Assembly (NCBI GenBank): GCA_021108035.1 | Contig: JAIORQ010000003.1 | Coordinates: 1-64,000, forward strand | Reading direction: 5' to 3' | DNA from: Bacteroidales bacterium | Lineage (GTDB): Bacteria; Bacteroidota; Bacteroidia; Bacteroidales; JAADGE01 | Length of the DNA stretch: 64,000 bases | Part shown: positions 43,849 to 52,807 of the stretch, piece after piece | How positions within the stretch are numbered: the stretch's first letter is position 1 | Layout of the letters: each line of letters begins with the position of its first letter | Program-made: the position numbers and the translations under genes | Notes under the pieces: model-generated | Told to the model about the DNA's origin: nothing | The model's database searches: none | The model's input: only the letters and a program-made list of their open reading frames with translations

Positions 43849-46800
43849 ATGAAAAAATTAATATCAACATTCGTAAAATATCCATTCTATGCTAATATAA
43901 TAATAGTTATTTTATTATTTGGCGGAGGATATTCCTATTATAAAATGAAGATGTCCTTTTTTCCTGAACAGACATCAAGAAATATTTTTATAAGTGTGTA
44001 TTATCCCGGTGCCTCTCCTAAAGAAATGGATGAAGGAGTTACTACAAGGATAGAAGATGCCGTAAGGGCAATTGTAGGCGTTAAAGAAATTACATCAACT
44101 TCATCAGAAAACTTTTCAAATGTAAGAATTGAAACGACAGGTGAATATGATATTGATGAAATGTTGGTTGATATTAAAAATGCCGTGGATGGTATCAGTT
44201 CATTACCATCAGCAGCAGAAAGGCCGCTTGTTTACAAACAGAGGTCAAGATCTCAAGCTATGTTCTTAAGTTTGTCGGGAGATACTGATTTAGAGACATT
44301 AAAACAATATGCCTATGAAATTGAGGGAGACTTCTTAAGGTCCGGAATCGTATCTCAAGTTGATATACATGGATTTCCGCCGATTGAAATATCCATTGAA
44401 GTAACAGAAGAAAACTTATTAAGATATCAACTGACTTTTGATGAAATATCAAGGGCAGTTGCTTTCAATAATACAGATATATCCGGAGGAATGATCAAAT
44501 CGGATGAGAAAGAAATTTTGATTCGTTCCCGATCCAGAAGTGTAAAGCCTGATGATATCGGAAACATTATCTTAAGAGCAAATCCTGACGGAACATATTT
44601 ACGAATTCGCGATATTGCAGATGTAAAAAGAAAGTTTGCCGATGTTTCGGTAAAGGTTTTATATAACGGAAAAGAATCTGTTCAAATAAGCATTAATAAA
44701 CTTCCTAAAGAAGACTTGCAAGAAATATCTGAATATATTAAAGATTATGCTGAAGAGTTTAACAAAACTCATGCTGATGTAGATATTGAAGTCAGTTTTG
44801 ATTTTATGAGTATGTTGAAGAGCCGTCTGAATCTGTTATATAGAAATGGCGGTATAGGCCTTTTATTGGTTTTAGTAATGCTGGCTTTATTTCTTAATGT
44901 TCGTTTATCATTTTGGGTCGCATGGGGAATTCCCGCATCTTTTTTGGCAATGTTCATATTGGGTAATTTATACGGGATTACCATCAATATGATCTCACTT
45001 TTCGGGATGATATTAGTCATCGGTATTTTGGTAGATGACGGTATAGTTATTGGAGAGAACATCTTTTCTCATTTTGAAAAAGGTAAAAGTCCGATGAAAG
45101 CTGCTGTGGACGGAACCATGGAAGTTGTTCCGGCAGTTGTTACTTCAATATTTACGACCATTGTAGCATTTTCTCCGCTTCTGCTTATAAAATCAGGAGG
45201 AATGGAATTTATGTTTGAGATGGCATTTGTTGTTATTTTCAGTTTGTTTTTCTCTCTTGCTGAAGCATTTTTTGTATTACCGGCACATCTCGGAAACAAA
45301 TTCGTACTAAACAGAGATAAAAACAGATCCGGTGCAAAAGTCAGAAGAATTTTGAATAAATGGATATCTTATATGAGGGAAAGAATTTACGGAAAACTCT
45401 TAAGATTCGTTATCAAATGGAGATGGGCAGCAATAATTACACCGATTGCGTTAATAATAATTACTTCCGGATTATTTGGCGGCGGTTTTATTAAAGCAAC
45501 TTTTTTTCCGGTTATGAGTTTTGATTTTTTTAGTATAGACTTTGCGTTTAAACCGGGAGAAGGAAGCAAACAAACTGAAGCATATCTTCTGAAATTTGAT
45601 AAAGCAATTTGGGAAGTTAATGAAGAGCTTAAAACAGAATTTAATGATACTGTAGATTTTATTGATTATTCCTTCCAAATTTTAGGTTCATCTTTCAACG
45701 GACTTGAGTCCGGATCACATGCAGGAAGTATTTTCGTCGGATTAAGAGATATGGAAGGAGCACCTGTAAACAGTTATGAAGTTAGAAACAGGATCAAAGA
45801 CAAGATTGGTGAACATCCTGAACTTGAACGATTGAAAATTGATGCAGCAAATATGAGATTTGGAGCACCGGTTTCTATTTCTTTGTTGGGTAAAAACCAA
45901 GAGGAACTTACTGCCGCAAAGGTCTTTTTAAAACAGAAATTAGCTGATTATAAAGAGCTTGATAATATCTCTGATAATAATGCAACGGGTAAACAAGAGA
46001 TATTAATGAAACTTAAACCAAAAGCATATTTTCTCGGTTTGGATCACAGTATGATTAGTCAACAAGTGAGACAAGGATTCTACGGCGGTCAAGCACAACG
46101 ATTGCAAAGCGGAAGAGATGAACTTCGTGTATGGGTCAGATATCCGAAGTCCGACAGAATGACTATGGGACAATTTGAAAATATGAAGATCAAAACTGCA
46201 TTCGGTAATTTCCCTGTTTCAGAATTGATAGAATATGACCTTGAAAGAGGACCGGTACAAATTAAACGTTTTAACAGTTCAAGAGAGATTACGGTAGAAG
46301 CTAATCTAATTGATCCGGACACTGAAGTTCCGCCGATTTTAGAAAGAATCAGAAATGAAATTATTCCTGAAATAAATGTTAATTATCCCGGAGTTGAAGT
46401 AGATTACAGAGGTCAAGCACAAAGAAGTGAAGAAGCAATGGAGGAAATTCTCAAATATTTCAGTATTGCATTTTTGATTATTGTAATAGTTTTAATGATC
46501 CATTTTAAATCAGTTTGGCAAGCAATAATTGTTCTTATGATGATTCCTTTGGGTTGGCTTGGCGGAGTTTGGGGTCACGGTATAGAAGGGCATCCGGTAT
46601 CAATGTTAAGCGCTTGGGGATTAGTTGCACTATCCGGTGTGATTATTAACGATGCGGTCGTTTTTCTGGCCAAATATAATAGATTGCTGTTAGAAGGTAT
46701 GAAGGTAAAAGATGCCGTTATTGAAGCAGGATTATCACGTTTCAGGCCAATCGTTTTGACTACAATTACAACAACAGTCGGTTTATATCCGATTATTTTG

Positions 46801-47016
46801 GAAAATAGTTTCCAAGCTCAGATGTTAATTCCGATGGCTGTAGCATTAGCATATGGTGTATTTATCGGTACAGCATTTATTTTGATGCTTTTTCCGGTGT
46901 TAATTTTATGCTTGAATGATGTTAAAGTTAAAGCAAAACATTTATGGACAGGAGTACGTCCGACACCTGAAGAAGTTGAAAAAAGTATTATTCACAGTAA
47001 AAGGATTATTGAATAA
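43849..47016 (+). CDS. RND-family efflux transporter, inner-membrane pump
   Basis: 1055 residues, about 12 membrane helices with two large periplasmic domains (about 35-330 and 560-870). Helix 4 carries the proton-relay acidic pair in ILVDDGIVIGEN (near 395). The partner position in helix 10 reads SGVIINDAVVF, where AcrB has a lysine, so the relay is of the variant type frequent in Bacteroidota pumps. It ends normally. Substrate cannot be assigned from sequence. The distance to the adaptor gene is 549 bp because of the DUF559 cassette; the outer-membrane channel gene follows 117 bp downstream. Confidence 0.92.
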   Translation: MKKLISTFVKYPFYANIIIVILLFGGGYSYYKMKMSFFPEQTSRNIFISVYYPGASPKEMDEGVTTRIEDAVRAIVGVKEITSTSSENFSNVRIETTGEYDIDEMLVDIKNAVDGISSLPSAAERPLVYKQRSRSQAMFLSLSGDTDLETLKQYAYEIEGDFLRSGIVSQVDIHGFPPIEISIEVTEENLLRYQLTFDEISRAVAFNNTDISGGMIKSDEKEILIRSRSRSVKPDDIGNIILRANPDGTYLRIRDIADVKRKFADVSVKVLYNGKESVQISINKLPKEDLQEISEYIKDYAEEFNKTHADVDIEVSFDFMSMLKSRLNLLYRNGGIGLLLVLVMLALFLNVRLSFWVAWGIPASFLAMFILGNLYGITINMISLFGMILVIGILVDDGIVIGENIFSHFEKGKSPMKAAVDGTMEVVPAVVTSIFTTIVAFSPLLLIKSGGMEFMFEMAFVVIFSLFFSLAEAFFVLPAHLGNKFVLNRDKNRSGAKVRRILNKWISYMRERIYGKLLRFVIKWRWAAIITPIALIIITSGLFGGGFIKATFFPVMSFDFFSIDFAFKPGEGSKQTEAYLLKFDKAIWEVNEELKTEFNDTVDFIDYSFQILGSSFNGLESGSHAGSIFVGLRDMEGAPVNSYEVRNRIKDKIGEHPELERLKIDAANMRFGAPVSISLLGKNQEELTAAKVFLKQKLADYKELDNISDNNATGKQEILMKLKPKAYFLGLDHSMISQQVRQGFYGGQAQRLQSGRDELRVWVRYPKSDRMTMGQFENMKIKTAFGNFPVSELIEYDLERGPVQIKRFNSSREITVEANLIDPDTEVPPILERIRNEIIPEINVNYPGVEVDYRGQAQRSEEAMEEILKYFSIAFLIIVIVLMIHFKSVWQAIIVLMMIPLGWLGGVWGHGIEGHPVSMLSAWGLVALSGVIINDAVVFLAKYNRLLLEGMKVKDAVIEAGLSRFRPIVLTTITTTVGLYPIILENSFQAQMLIPMAVALAYGVFIGTAFILMLFPVLILCLNDVKVKAKHLWTGVRPTPEEVEKSIIHSKRIIE

Positions 47017-47133
47017 ATTTTGTAAATTGAAATAATGAATATCGAATAATGAATATTGAATGATGAAGTAATCGGTATTTTTATAAAAGAATCATAATAA
47101 TCATAAAAAATCAGCGTCTCTAAAAATATAAAA

Positions 47134-48447
47134 ATGAAAAAGATAACAACATCAATAATTTTATTAGTACTTTTTTTTGCATCAAACGCCCAAACAGACA
47201 GCATAATTAAAATAAGTTTGGATGATGCTGTTTTAAAAGGTTTGGAATACAATTACCAAATATTAATCGGTAAGAAAGATCTGGAAATTTCAAAAAATAA
47301 CAATACTTGGGGAAAAGCCGGTGTGTATCCGACAGTAACAGCAGGTGTAAGTCAATCAAACAGATTCAATAACAGCGAAAATATATTAACCGGTGAACAC
47401 AGTGATGTTATTACTTCATCTGTAACACCTAATTTAAATGCTCAAATGATCTTATTTAACGGTTTTGCAATTCGATTGAATAAGAAAAATTTGGAAGCCT
47501 ATGAAGAAATATCCGAAATAAGTTTGAAGATGACACTGGAAAATACTGTTACGGATTTAATAAATGCCTATTATTCTGTTCTTCTTGAAGAGGAGAAATT
47601 GAAAGTTGTTGAAAATTTAATGAAATTGTCTAAAGACAGATACGAATATTTTTTGTTAAAAAAAGAACTCGGTGTTGCGGTTACTTATGATGTTTTGCAA
47701 TTGAAAAATAACTTTTTAACTGATTCTTCAAATTATTTAATGCAATTAATGAATAAAAGAACTGCAGTCAGAGAATTATCAAAAACACTCGGCGATACAG
47801 AGCTAAATGAATATATTCCGACAGATACTTTTGTAACGGTTGATTCAACTTATTCTTTGGGCGAATTGGAAAGTTTAATGTTAGAAAATAATACTGCATT
47901 ACAAACACAATATCTTAACAAGGGAGTTGTTGAAAACAGCATTAAACTTGCTAAAAGTTCCATGTATCCTTCATTATCATTAAATGTCGGTGCAGATCAT
48001 ACAAACAGCATGATTATTTATATTGATGAATATGAAGCATATCCATACAGCTACGGAGCTTATGCAAATTTATCTTTGTCTTACACCATTTTTAACGGAA
48101 ACAACAGAAAAAGAGATATAAGCAATGCAAGAATTGAAGCTGAAAAACTCAATTTGCAAATTGAAGAATTAGAAATGGTAATGAGAAATAATTTGTTTAC
48201 AATTTGGCAATTTTTTGAAAACAGAAAGCAATTATTGAAAGTTGCAGAAGAAAATTTTACAGCAGCAAAGTTGAATTTAAATATTTCAAAAGAAAAATTT
48301 GATATAGGAGCCATAAATTCATTTAATTATCGAGATGTCCAAATTGCCTATATAAATACTGCCTATTCATTATTACAAGCCAAATATAATCTGATAACAA
48401 CACACACAGATTTGAAGAAAATCACAGGTAGGTTAATATCGAAATAA
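47134..48447 (+). CDS. TolC-family outer-membrane efflux channel
   Basis: 437 residues. Signal peptide (MKKITTSIILLVLFFASNAQ) then two OEP repeats of long helices and strands: SLDDAVLKGLEYNYQILIG at the start, ENTVTDLINAYYSVLLEEEK in the first half, LSLSYTIFNGNNRKRDI and GAINSFNYRDVQIAYINTAY in the second. It completes the tripartite pump with the genes at 42172 and 43849. The spacer before it (47030-47075) has the AATGAATATTGAATGATG-type short repeat. Confidence 0.9.
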   Translation: MKKITTSIILLVLFFASNAQTDSIIKISLDDAVLKGLEYNYQILIGKKDLEISKNNNTWGKAGVYPTVTAGVSQSNRFNNSENILTGEHSDVITSSVTPNLNAQMILFNGFAIRLNKKNLEAYEEISEISLKMTLENTVTDLINAYYSVLLEEEKLKVVENLMKLSKDRYEYFLLKKELGVAVTYDVLQLKNNFLTDSSNYLMQLMNKRTAVRELSKTLGDTELNEYIPTDTFVTVDSTYSLGELESLMLENNTALQTQYLNKGVVENSIKLAKSSMYPSLSLNVGADHTNSMIIYIDEYEAYPYSYGAYANLSLSYTIFNGNNRKRDISNARIEAEKLNLQIEELEMVMRNNLFTIWQFFENRKQLLKVAEENFTAAKLNLNISKEKFDIGAINSFNYRDVQIAYINTAYSLLQAKYNLITTHTDLKKITGRLISK

Positions 48448-48616
48448 TAGACCCGGATTTGATATAACTTGTTGTGTAGAGACAGATTACGGCTGTCTCT
48501 TTTCGTTTTGCGGCTGCATGTCTTCATTTTCGCGTGTCTCTCTTCGTTTTACATTTCTCTCATCAAACAATTTCAAAAAATTATAAAAAAAATTTCTGAA
48601 AGTTTATTTTTATTTC

Positions 48617-48624
48617 TATATTTG
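48617..48624 (+). promoter_or_regulatory. -7 promoter element TATATTTG
   Basis: TATATTTG lies 21 bp before the ATG of the DUF5684 gene, in the usual position for a Bacteroidota -7 element. Confidence 0.4.
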
Positions 48625-48645
48625 AAACATAAAAATTAATCAGGG

Positions 48646-49056
48646 ATGCCGAAAACTGATCTAATATTAAGAGTAGGCAATAATAAAAAAACATATATTA
48701 TGGGAGTAGTTGGAATTATACTTTATTTAGCAATTATGGTTTTTATGATTGCCAGTGTTTGGAAAGTTTTCACTAAAGCAGGTAAACCGGGATGGGCTGT
48801 GTTAATACCGATTTACAACTTTATAGTTTTAATTGAAATTGTTGGTAAACCGACATGGTGGGTAATTTTGCTTTTTGTACCTTTCGTAAATTATGTTATT
48901 CTTATTTGGATAACTAATTTACTTTCAAAAAGTTTCGGTAAAGATGTTGGATTCACTTTAGGTTTGTTATTCTTAGGTATAATCTTTTTCCCCGTATTAG
49001 GTTTCGGCAGTGCGGAATATAAAGGGCCTGCAGCAAAAGAAGCACAACAAGCATAA
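48646..49056 (+). CDS. DUF5684 small membrane protein
   Basis: 136 residues with three or four membrane helices (about 19-40, 49-66, 70-88, 98-120). The signature VFTKAGKPGWAVLIPIYNFIVLIEIVG and GKPTWWVILLFVPFVNYVI are those of the DUF5684 family (some members fused to signal peptidase I). Function unknown. It is monocistronic, with a promoter just upstream and two tandem terminators after it. Confidence 0.8.
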   Translation: MPKTDLILRVGNNKKTYIMGVVGIILYLAIMVFMIASVWKVFTKAGKPGWAVLIPIYNFIVLIEIVGKPTWWVILLFVPFVNYVILIWITNLLSKSFGKDVGFTLGLLFLGIIFFPVLGFGSAEYKGPAAKEAQQA

Positions 49057-49112
49057 ATACTCATTATGAGTATTTTTAGAGACCGAAAAGTTTATTCTTT
49101 TCGGTCTTTTTT
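49055..49112 (+). terminator. Tandem hairpin terminators
   Basis: Hairpin 1: 49055-49075 (AAATACTCA/TGAGTATTT), followed by TT. Hairpin 2: 49080-49107 (AGACCGAAAAG/CTTTTCGGTCT, 6-nt loop), followed by a T-tract to 49112. The second is a textbook intrinsic terminator. Confidence 0.85.
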
Positions 49113-49205
49113 GAACTATACTTTATTATTATATCCAACTTTGAACTATAAGACACCTCAAAAAGTGTTTTAGCCGGCATTTTCATTTGTTTAACTTCTC
49201 GAAGT

Positions 49206-49354
49206 AGGCTCAACTTTGAGGCAATTCCGAAAAGTCATCTGATGAACAATTTTGCAAAATGCAGAAATCTATTCTATTTGTTAATCTGCTTGTTACGTAA
49301 TTCATCAGATGACTAAATTATGTTTTTTTGCCTTTTCGGAGTGGACTCAACTTT
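49206..49354. repeat. Intergenic inverted-repeat element
   Basis: GTCATCTGATGAA at 49234-49246 is repeated in exact inverse at 49301-49313. Outside it, GGCAATTCCGAAAA (about 49220) faces GCCTTTTCGG (about 49329), and GGCTCAACTTTGA / GGACTCAACTTTAA occur on each side as direct repeats. No coding. It lies in the 331-bp gap 49057-49387, together with the terminators. Confidence 0.55.
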
Positions 49355-49387
49355 AAATTTTGAACTTTAAACTTTAAACTTAATGCT

Positions 49388-50104
49388 TTACCCGCCGGTA
49401 TAAACCGGTCCCTGATTTTCACCTTGCACATCATCCGATCTAAATCCGAATCCTAATCGTTTACCTGTTTGTATATGAGCTTTTTTTCTTTTTTGCTCAA
49501 TTTGTTCAACAGTAATTATCTTCATATTATCATATGGCGGAACCAATAAGTCAAAGTCTAATGAATAGGCAATAGCAGTATCAATAATCAACTTCAATTT
49601 TTCTTTATTTATAAGTTCGTTTCCGAAATCATTATATAAAAAACCCATTTGTCGTTTACCTTCAACAAAATAATGAAAATCTTTATTGATAAAAACTCTT
49701 CCTACGAGATAACCAAGATCTTTAACCCTGTTATATTTAAAAGAATCTGCCAAGAAGTTATAGATGTTAATAATACCCGAATAAGTTGCTGTTTTATCAT
49801 TTTGAACATATGAAATTTCCCAAACCCCGTGATCTCTGTCAAATTCAAAAATATTGGAATGCATTTGAAAAACTAAAATATCACCGGCTACTTTTAACTC
49901 ACATTGAAAATCACTGATTTTTCTATATTTAAACGGAGCTTCAAAGACATCATTTTTTAATTGTTCATTATAATTGATTTCCATTTCCGCCAATAACCGC
50001 TTTAAATCTTCAAAAATATTATAAGTATTAGTAAATACTTTTTGTTTAAGTATAGATTTTTTCTTTATCCTGTTTAATATTTCTTTTTCCTTATTCGGTG
50101 TCAT
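49388..50104 (-). CDS. Conserved-looking hypothetical protein
   Basis: 238 residues, soluble, no signal peptide. Basic helical N-terminus (MTPNKEKEILNRIKKKS), then a mixed alpha/beta region with FQCELKVAGDILVFQMHSNIFEFDRDHGVW and YLVGRVFINKDFHYFVEGKR, then a lysine-rich helix and a Gly-rich tail (GENQGPVYTGG). I do not recognise a family. The ordered composition and full-length frame argue for a real gene; a cytoplasmic location is likely. Confidence 0.65.
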   Translation of the reverse strand: MTPNKEKEILNRIKKKSILKQKVFTNTYNIFEDLKRLLAEMEINYNEQLKNDVFEAPFKYRKISDFQCELKVAGDILVFQMHSNIFEFDRDHGVWEISYVQNDKTATYSGIINIYNFLADSFKYNRVKDLGYLVGRVFINKDFHYFVEGKRQMGFLYNDFGNELINKEKLKLIIDTAIAYSLDFDLLVPPYDNMKIITVEQIEQKRKKAHIQTGKRLGFGFRSDDVQGENQGPVYTGG

Positions 50105-50340
50105 ACTTAATTTTTTTAAATTTTCAACAAAAATAGTGAAAATTATAATATTTCTTTATTTTTGTTGGATTATAAAAAAACATATATTGTGTCCAATCGT
50201 CCGACCACTTAAAATTATTACATTGCTAAATTGTTATACGATTTTTTTAGAACTTTAAACTTGCCGCTTACGGCTTTATGTATATAAAAATAAAACAATA
50301 AAACAATAAAACAATATATTAATAAATTAAACATATAAAA

Positions 50341-52044
50341 ATGAAGAAACTAATATCAATTTTGTTAACAGTTGTATTTGTTGTTATTATTAATTTTAAT
50401 AATAATGCATGTACAAATTTTTTAATTACAAAAGGAGCATCAGTTGATGGTTCTACGATGATCAGCTATGCTGCTGATTCGCATGTTTTATACGGAGAAT
50501 TATATCATTGGCCTGCAATGGACTGGCCTGCAGGAACCATGCTTGATGTTTATGAATGGGATACAGGAAAATTATTAGGGCAAATTCCGCAAGTTGCACA
50601 TACATACAACGTCATTGGAAACATGAATGAATTTCAAGTTGCAATAGGTGAAACAACATACGGAGGTTTAAAGCAACTTAGTTCACAAAAAGGTGCAATA
50701 ATGGATTACGGAAGTTTAATGTATATTGCTTTGCAGAGATCAAAAACTGCAAGAGAAGCTGTTAAAATAATTGGAGACCTTATGGCAAAATACGGATATT
50801 ACAGCGTTGGTGAATCTTTTTCGATTTCAGATGCAAATGAAGTTTGGATTATGGAAATTATTGGAAAAGGTGAAGGGGAAAAAGGAGCTGTATGGGTTGC
50901 AAGACTGATTCCCGACGGTTATATCTGCGCCCATGCAAATCAAGCAAGAATTACGACTTTTCCGCTTGACGATCCTGAAAATTGTATTTATGCTTCAGAT
51001 GTAATTTCTTTTGCCAAAGAAAAAGGTTTATATGAGGGAAAAGATAAAGACTTTAGTTTTTCTGATGTGTATAATCCGGTTGATTTTGGTGGTGCAAGAT
51101 TTTGTGAGATTAGAGTTTGGGCAATGTTCAAGGATGTGAATGATGATATGCAAAAGCATTTCGAGTATGCAAAAGGAAACGTCACTCATAAAAAAGCACA
51201 TGTTGAAAAAACACCTGTTACTAAAGAAAACTATGCATCTAACAGAATGCCCTTATGGATTAAACCAAACAGAAAGATAAGCGTTCAAGATATGTTGAAT
51301 TTTATGAGAGACCACCTCGAAGGAACAGAACTGGATATGAGAAAAGATATTGGAGCAGGTCCTTTTGAAATGCCATACAGATGGAGACCTTTAACATGGG
51401 AAGCAACTGATGCAGACGGAAAGACTCATAATTATTGTAATGAAAGAGCAACAGCAACACAACAAACCGGCTTTTCTTTCGTAGCACAAGCAAGAGGTTG
51501 GATGCCTGATAAAATTGGCGGTATTTTTTGGTTTAGCGTAGATGATGCTGCAAGTTCAGTTTATACACCCGTTTATTCTTCAAGTACAAGATTACCGGAA
51601 ACTTTTGCAAGAGGTAACGGTAAAATGATGGAATGGTCTGATAATTCTGCTTTTTGGATTTTTAATCAAGTTTCAAACTTTGCTTATACCAAATACAGTT
51701 ATATTCATCCGGAAATTGATAAGAAACAGCAAGAGTTTGAAGCAAATTTCGTAAAAAAAGTAAAAGCAATTGATGCCGGTGCAAAACAGTTGTTTGAGTC
51801 TGACAAAGAACTTGCAATTGAATTTATTACAGATTTCTCGGTTAATAATGCAAATTCTTTGGTTTATGATTGGAAGAAATTTTATCAGTATCTGTTTATG
51901 AAATATATGGACGGAAATGTCAAAAAACCTAATCCCGGACATCAGAATCCTAATTTGAATCAACCCGGATACTCAAAAGATTTCTACAAAAATATTATTA
52001 AAGAAACCGGAGATAAATTTTTAATGCAGGGGGGAGGTCATTAA
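50341..52044 (+). CDS. Secreted C69-family dipeptidase
   Basis: 567 residues. After a signal peptide (1-23) the mature protein starts at Cys24 in ACTNFLITKGASVDGSTM, the N-terminal nucleophile usual for C69 (Ntn-hydrolase) dipeptidases. Other family motifs are NVIGNMNEFQVAIGETTYGG, SFSISDANEVWIMEIIGKG and GGIFWFSVDDAASSVYTPVY. It hydrolyses dipeptides in the periplasm or on the surface. A TATTTTTG sequence at 50157-50164 could be its -7 promoter element, with a long leader. It ends 5 bp before a palindrome linked to the RAYT downstream. Confidence 0.88.
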   Translation: MKKLISILLTVVFVVIINFNNNACTNFLITKGASVDGSTMISYAADSHVLYGELYHWPAMDWPAGTMLDVYEWDTGKLLGQIPQVAHTYNVIGNMNEFQVAIGETTYGGLKQLSSQKGAIMDYGSLMYIALQRSKTAREAVKIIGDLMAKYGYYSVGESFSISDANEVWIMEIIGKGEGEKGAVWVARLIPDGYICAHANQARITTFPLDDPENCIYASDVISFAKEKGLYEGKDKDFSFSDVYNPVDFGGARFCEIRVWAMFKDVNDDMQKHFEYAKGNVTHKKAHVEKTPVTKENYASNRMPLWIKPNRKISVQDMLNFMRDHLEGTELDMRKDIGAGPFEMPYRWRPLTWEATDADGKTHNYCNERATATQQTGFSFVAQARGWMPDKIGGIFWFSVDDAASSVYTPVYSSSTRLPETFARGNGKMMEWSDNSAFWIFNQVSNFAYTKYSYIHPEIDKKQQEFEANFVKKVKAIDAGAKQLFESDKELAIEFITDFSVNNANSLVYDWKKFYQYLFMKYMDGNVKKPNPGHQNPNLNQPGYSKDFYKNIIKETGDKFLMQGGGH

Positions 52045-52048
52045 TCAA

Positions 52049-52083
52049 AGCTGTCAGACAGTTTTTTTAACTGTCTGACAGCT
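52049..52083. repeat. REP-like palindrome upstream of the transposase gene
   Basis: Perfect 15-bp arms (AGCTGTCAGACAGTT and its complement) around TTTTT. Each arm is itself nearly palindromic (CTGTC-A-GACAG). It may also serve as a terminator for the C69 gene. Confidence 0.75.
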
Positions 52084-52108
52084 GTTAGTCAGCAATAATG
52101 TTTGAATT

Positions 52109-52756
52109 ATGATTAATTACAGAGAAAAACTCTTTCCGGAAAAATATTATCATATATTTAATCATGCAGTAGGGAAAGAAATATTATTCAGGAATGATGA
52201 AAATTATAACTTCTTTCTGAAAAAATATAATTTCTATATTACAACTGTTGCAGATACTTATGCATATTGTCTTATGCCTAACCATTATCATTTTTTGATA
52301 AAATTTAAGTCATATAAGGAAATAATCGGTTTATCCGAAGAAGATGTAAGTAAGTTGTCTGACAGTTCCAAACTGTCAGACAACTTGAAAGAACAATCAA
52401 AATTACTTTCAAATGCTTTCAAAAGTTTTTTCAGTTCTTATTCTGAATCTTACAATAAAGTTTATAATAGAAAAGGCAGTTTATTTGAACCAAGATTCAG
52501 AAGAAAAATAATTAATAATAAGGAGTATTTTTTAAATGTAATGAATTATATACATATGAATCCTGTTTATCATGAGTTTGTAAATGAACCTGATGATTGG
52601 AGATATAATTCATATACTTCATTTTTTAATGAAAGTGAATCAAAACTAACAAGAAATAATATACATAAATATTTTAATAATAATAAAAGTTTTGTATCAT
52701 TTCATGATTTGAAAAAAACTGAAAAGTTTGCGATAGATATGGAACTGTCATACTAA
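52109..52756 (+). CDS. REP-associated tyrosine transposase (RAYT, Y1 HUH family)
   Basis: 215 residues. The HUH motif is LMPNHYHFLIKF (His59, His61). The C-terminal half has SFFSSYSESYNKVYNRKGSLFEPRFRRK, which includes candidate catalytic tyrosines, and FLNVMNYIHMNPV, the family hallmark. These single-strand transposases act on REP palindromes at their flanks. Here palindromes lie 26 bp before and 3 bp after the gene, and a third copy sits inside it, encoding the duplicated string KLSDSSKLSD (82-91). The insert is in frame and in a loop between the two halves, so the protein may stay active. Confidence 0.85.
   Translation: MINYREKLFPEKYYHIFNHAVGKEILFRNDENYNFFLKKYNFYITTVADTYAYCLMPNHYHFLIKFKSYKEIIGLSEEDVSKLSDSSKLSDNLKEQSKLLSNAFKSFFSSYSESYNKVYNRKGSLFEPRFRRKIINNKEYFLNVMNYIHMNPVYHEFVNEPDDWRYNSYTSFFNESESKLTRNNIHKYFNNNKSFVSFHDLKKTEKFAIDMELSY
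52352..52386. repeat. REP-like palindrome inside the transposase gene
   Basis: Perfect 16-bp arms (AAGTTGTCTGACAGTT and its complement) around CCA. The inner 25 bp, from GTCTGACAG to GTCAGAC, are identical to those in the copy at 52759. It encodes residues 82-93 of the transposase. Confidence 0.85.
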
Positions 52757-52758
52757 TA

Positions 52759-52793
52759 AAAGTGTCTGACAGTTCCAAACTGTCAGACACTTT
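52759..52793. repeat. REP-like palindrome downstream of the transposase gene
   Basis: Perfect 16-bp arms (AAAGTGTCTGACAGTT and its complement) around CCA, starting 3 bp after the transposase stop and ending 15 bp before proS. Same core as the copy inside the gene. Confidence 0.85.
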
Positions 52794-52807
52794 ATAAATA
52801 AAAACGA

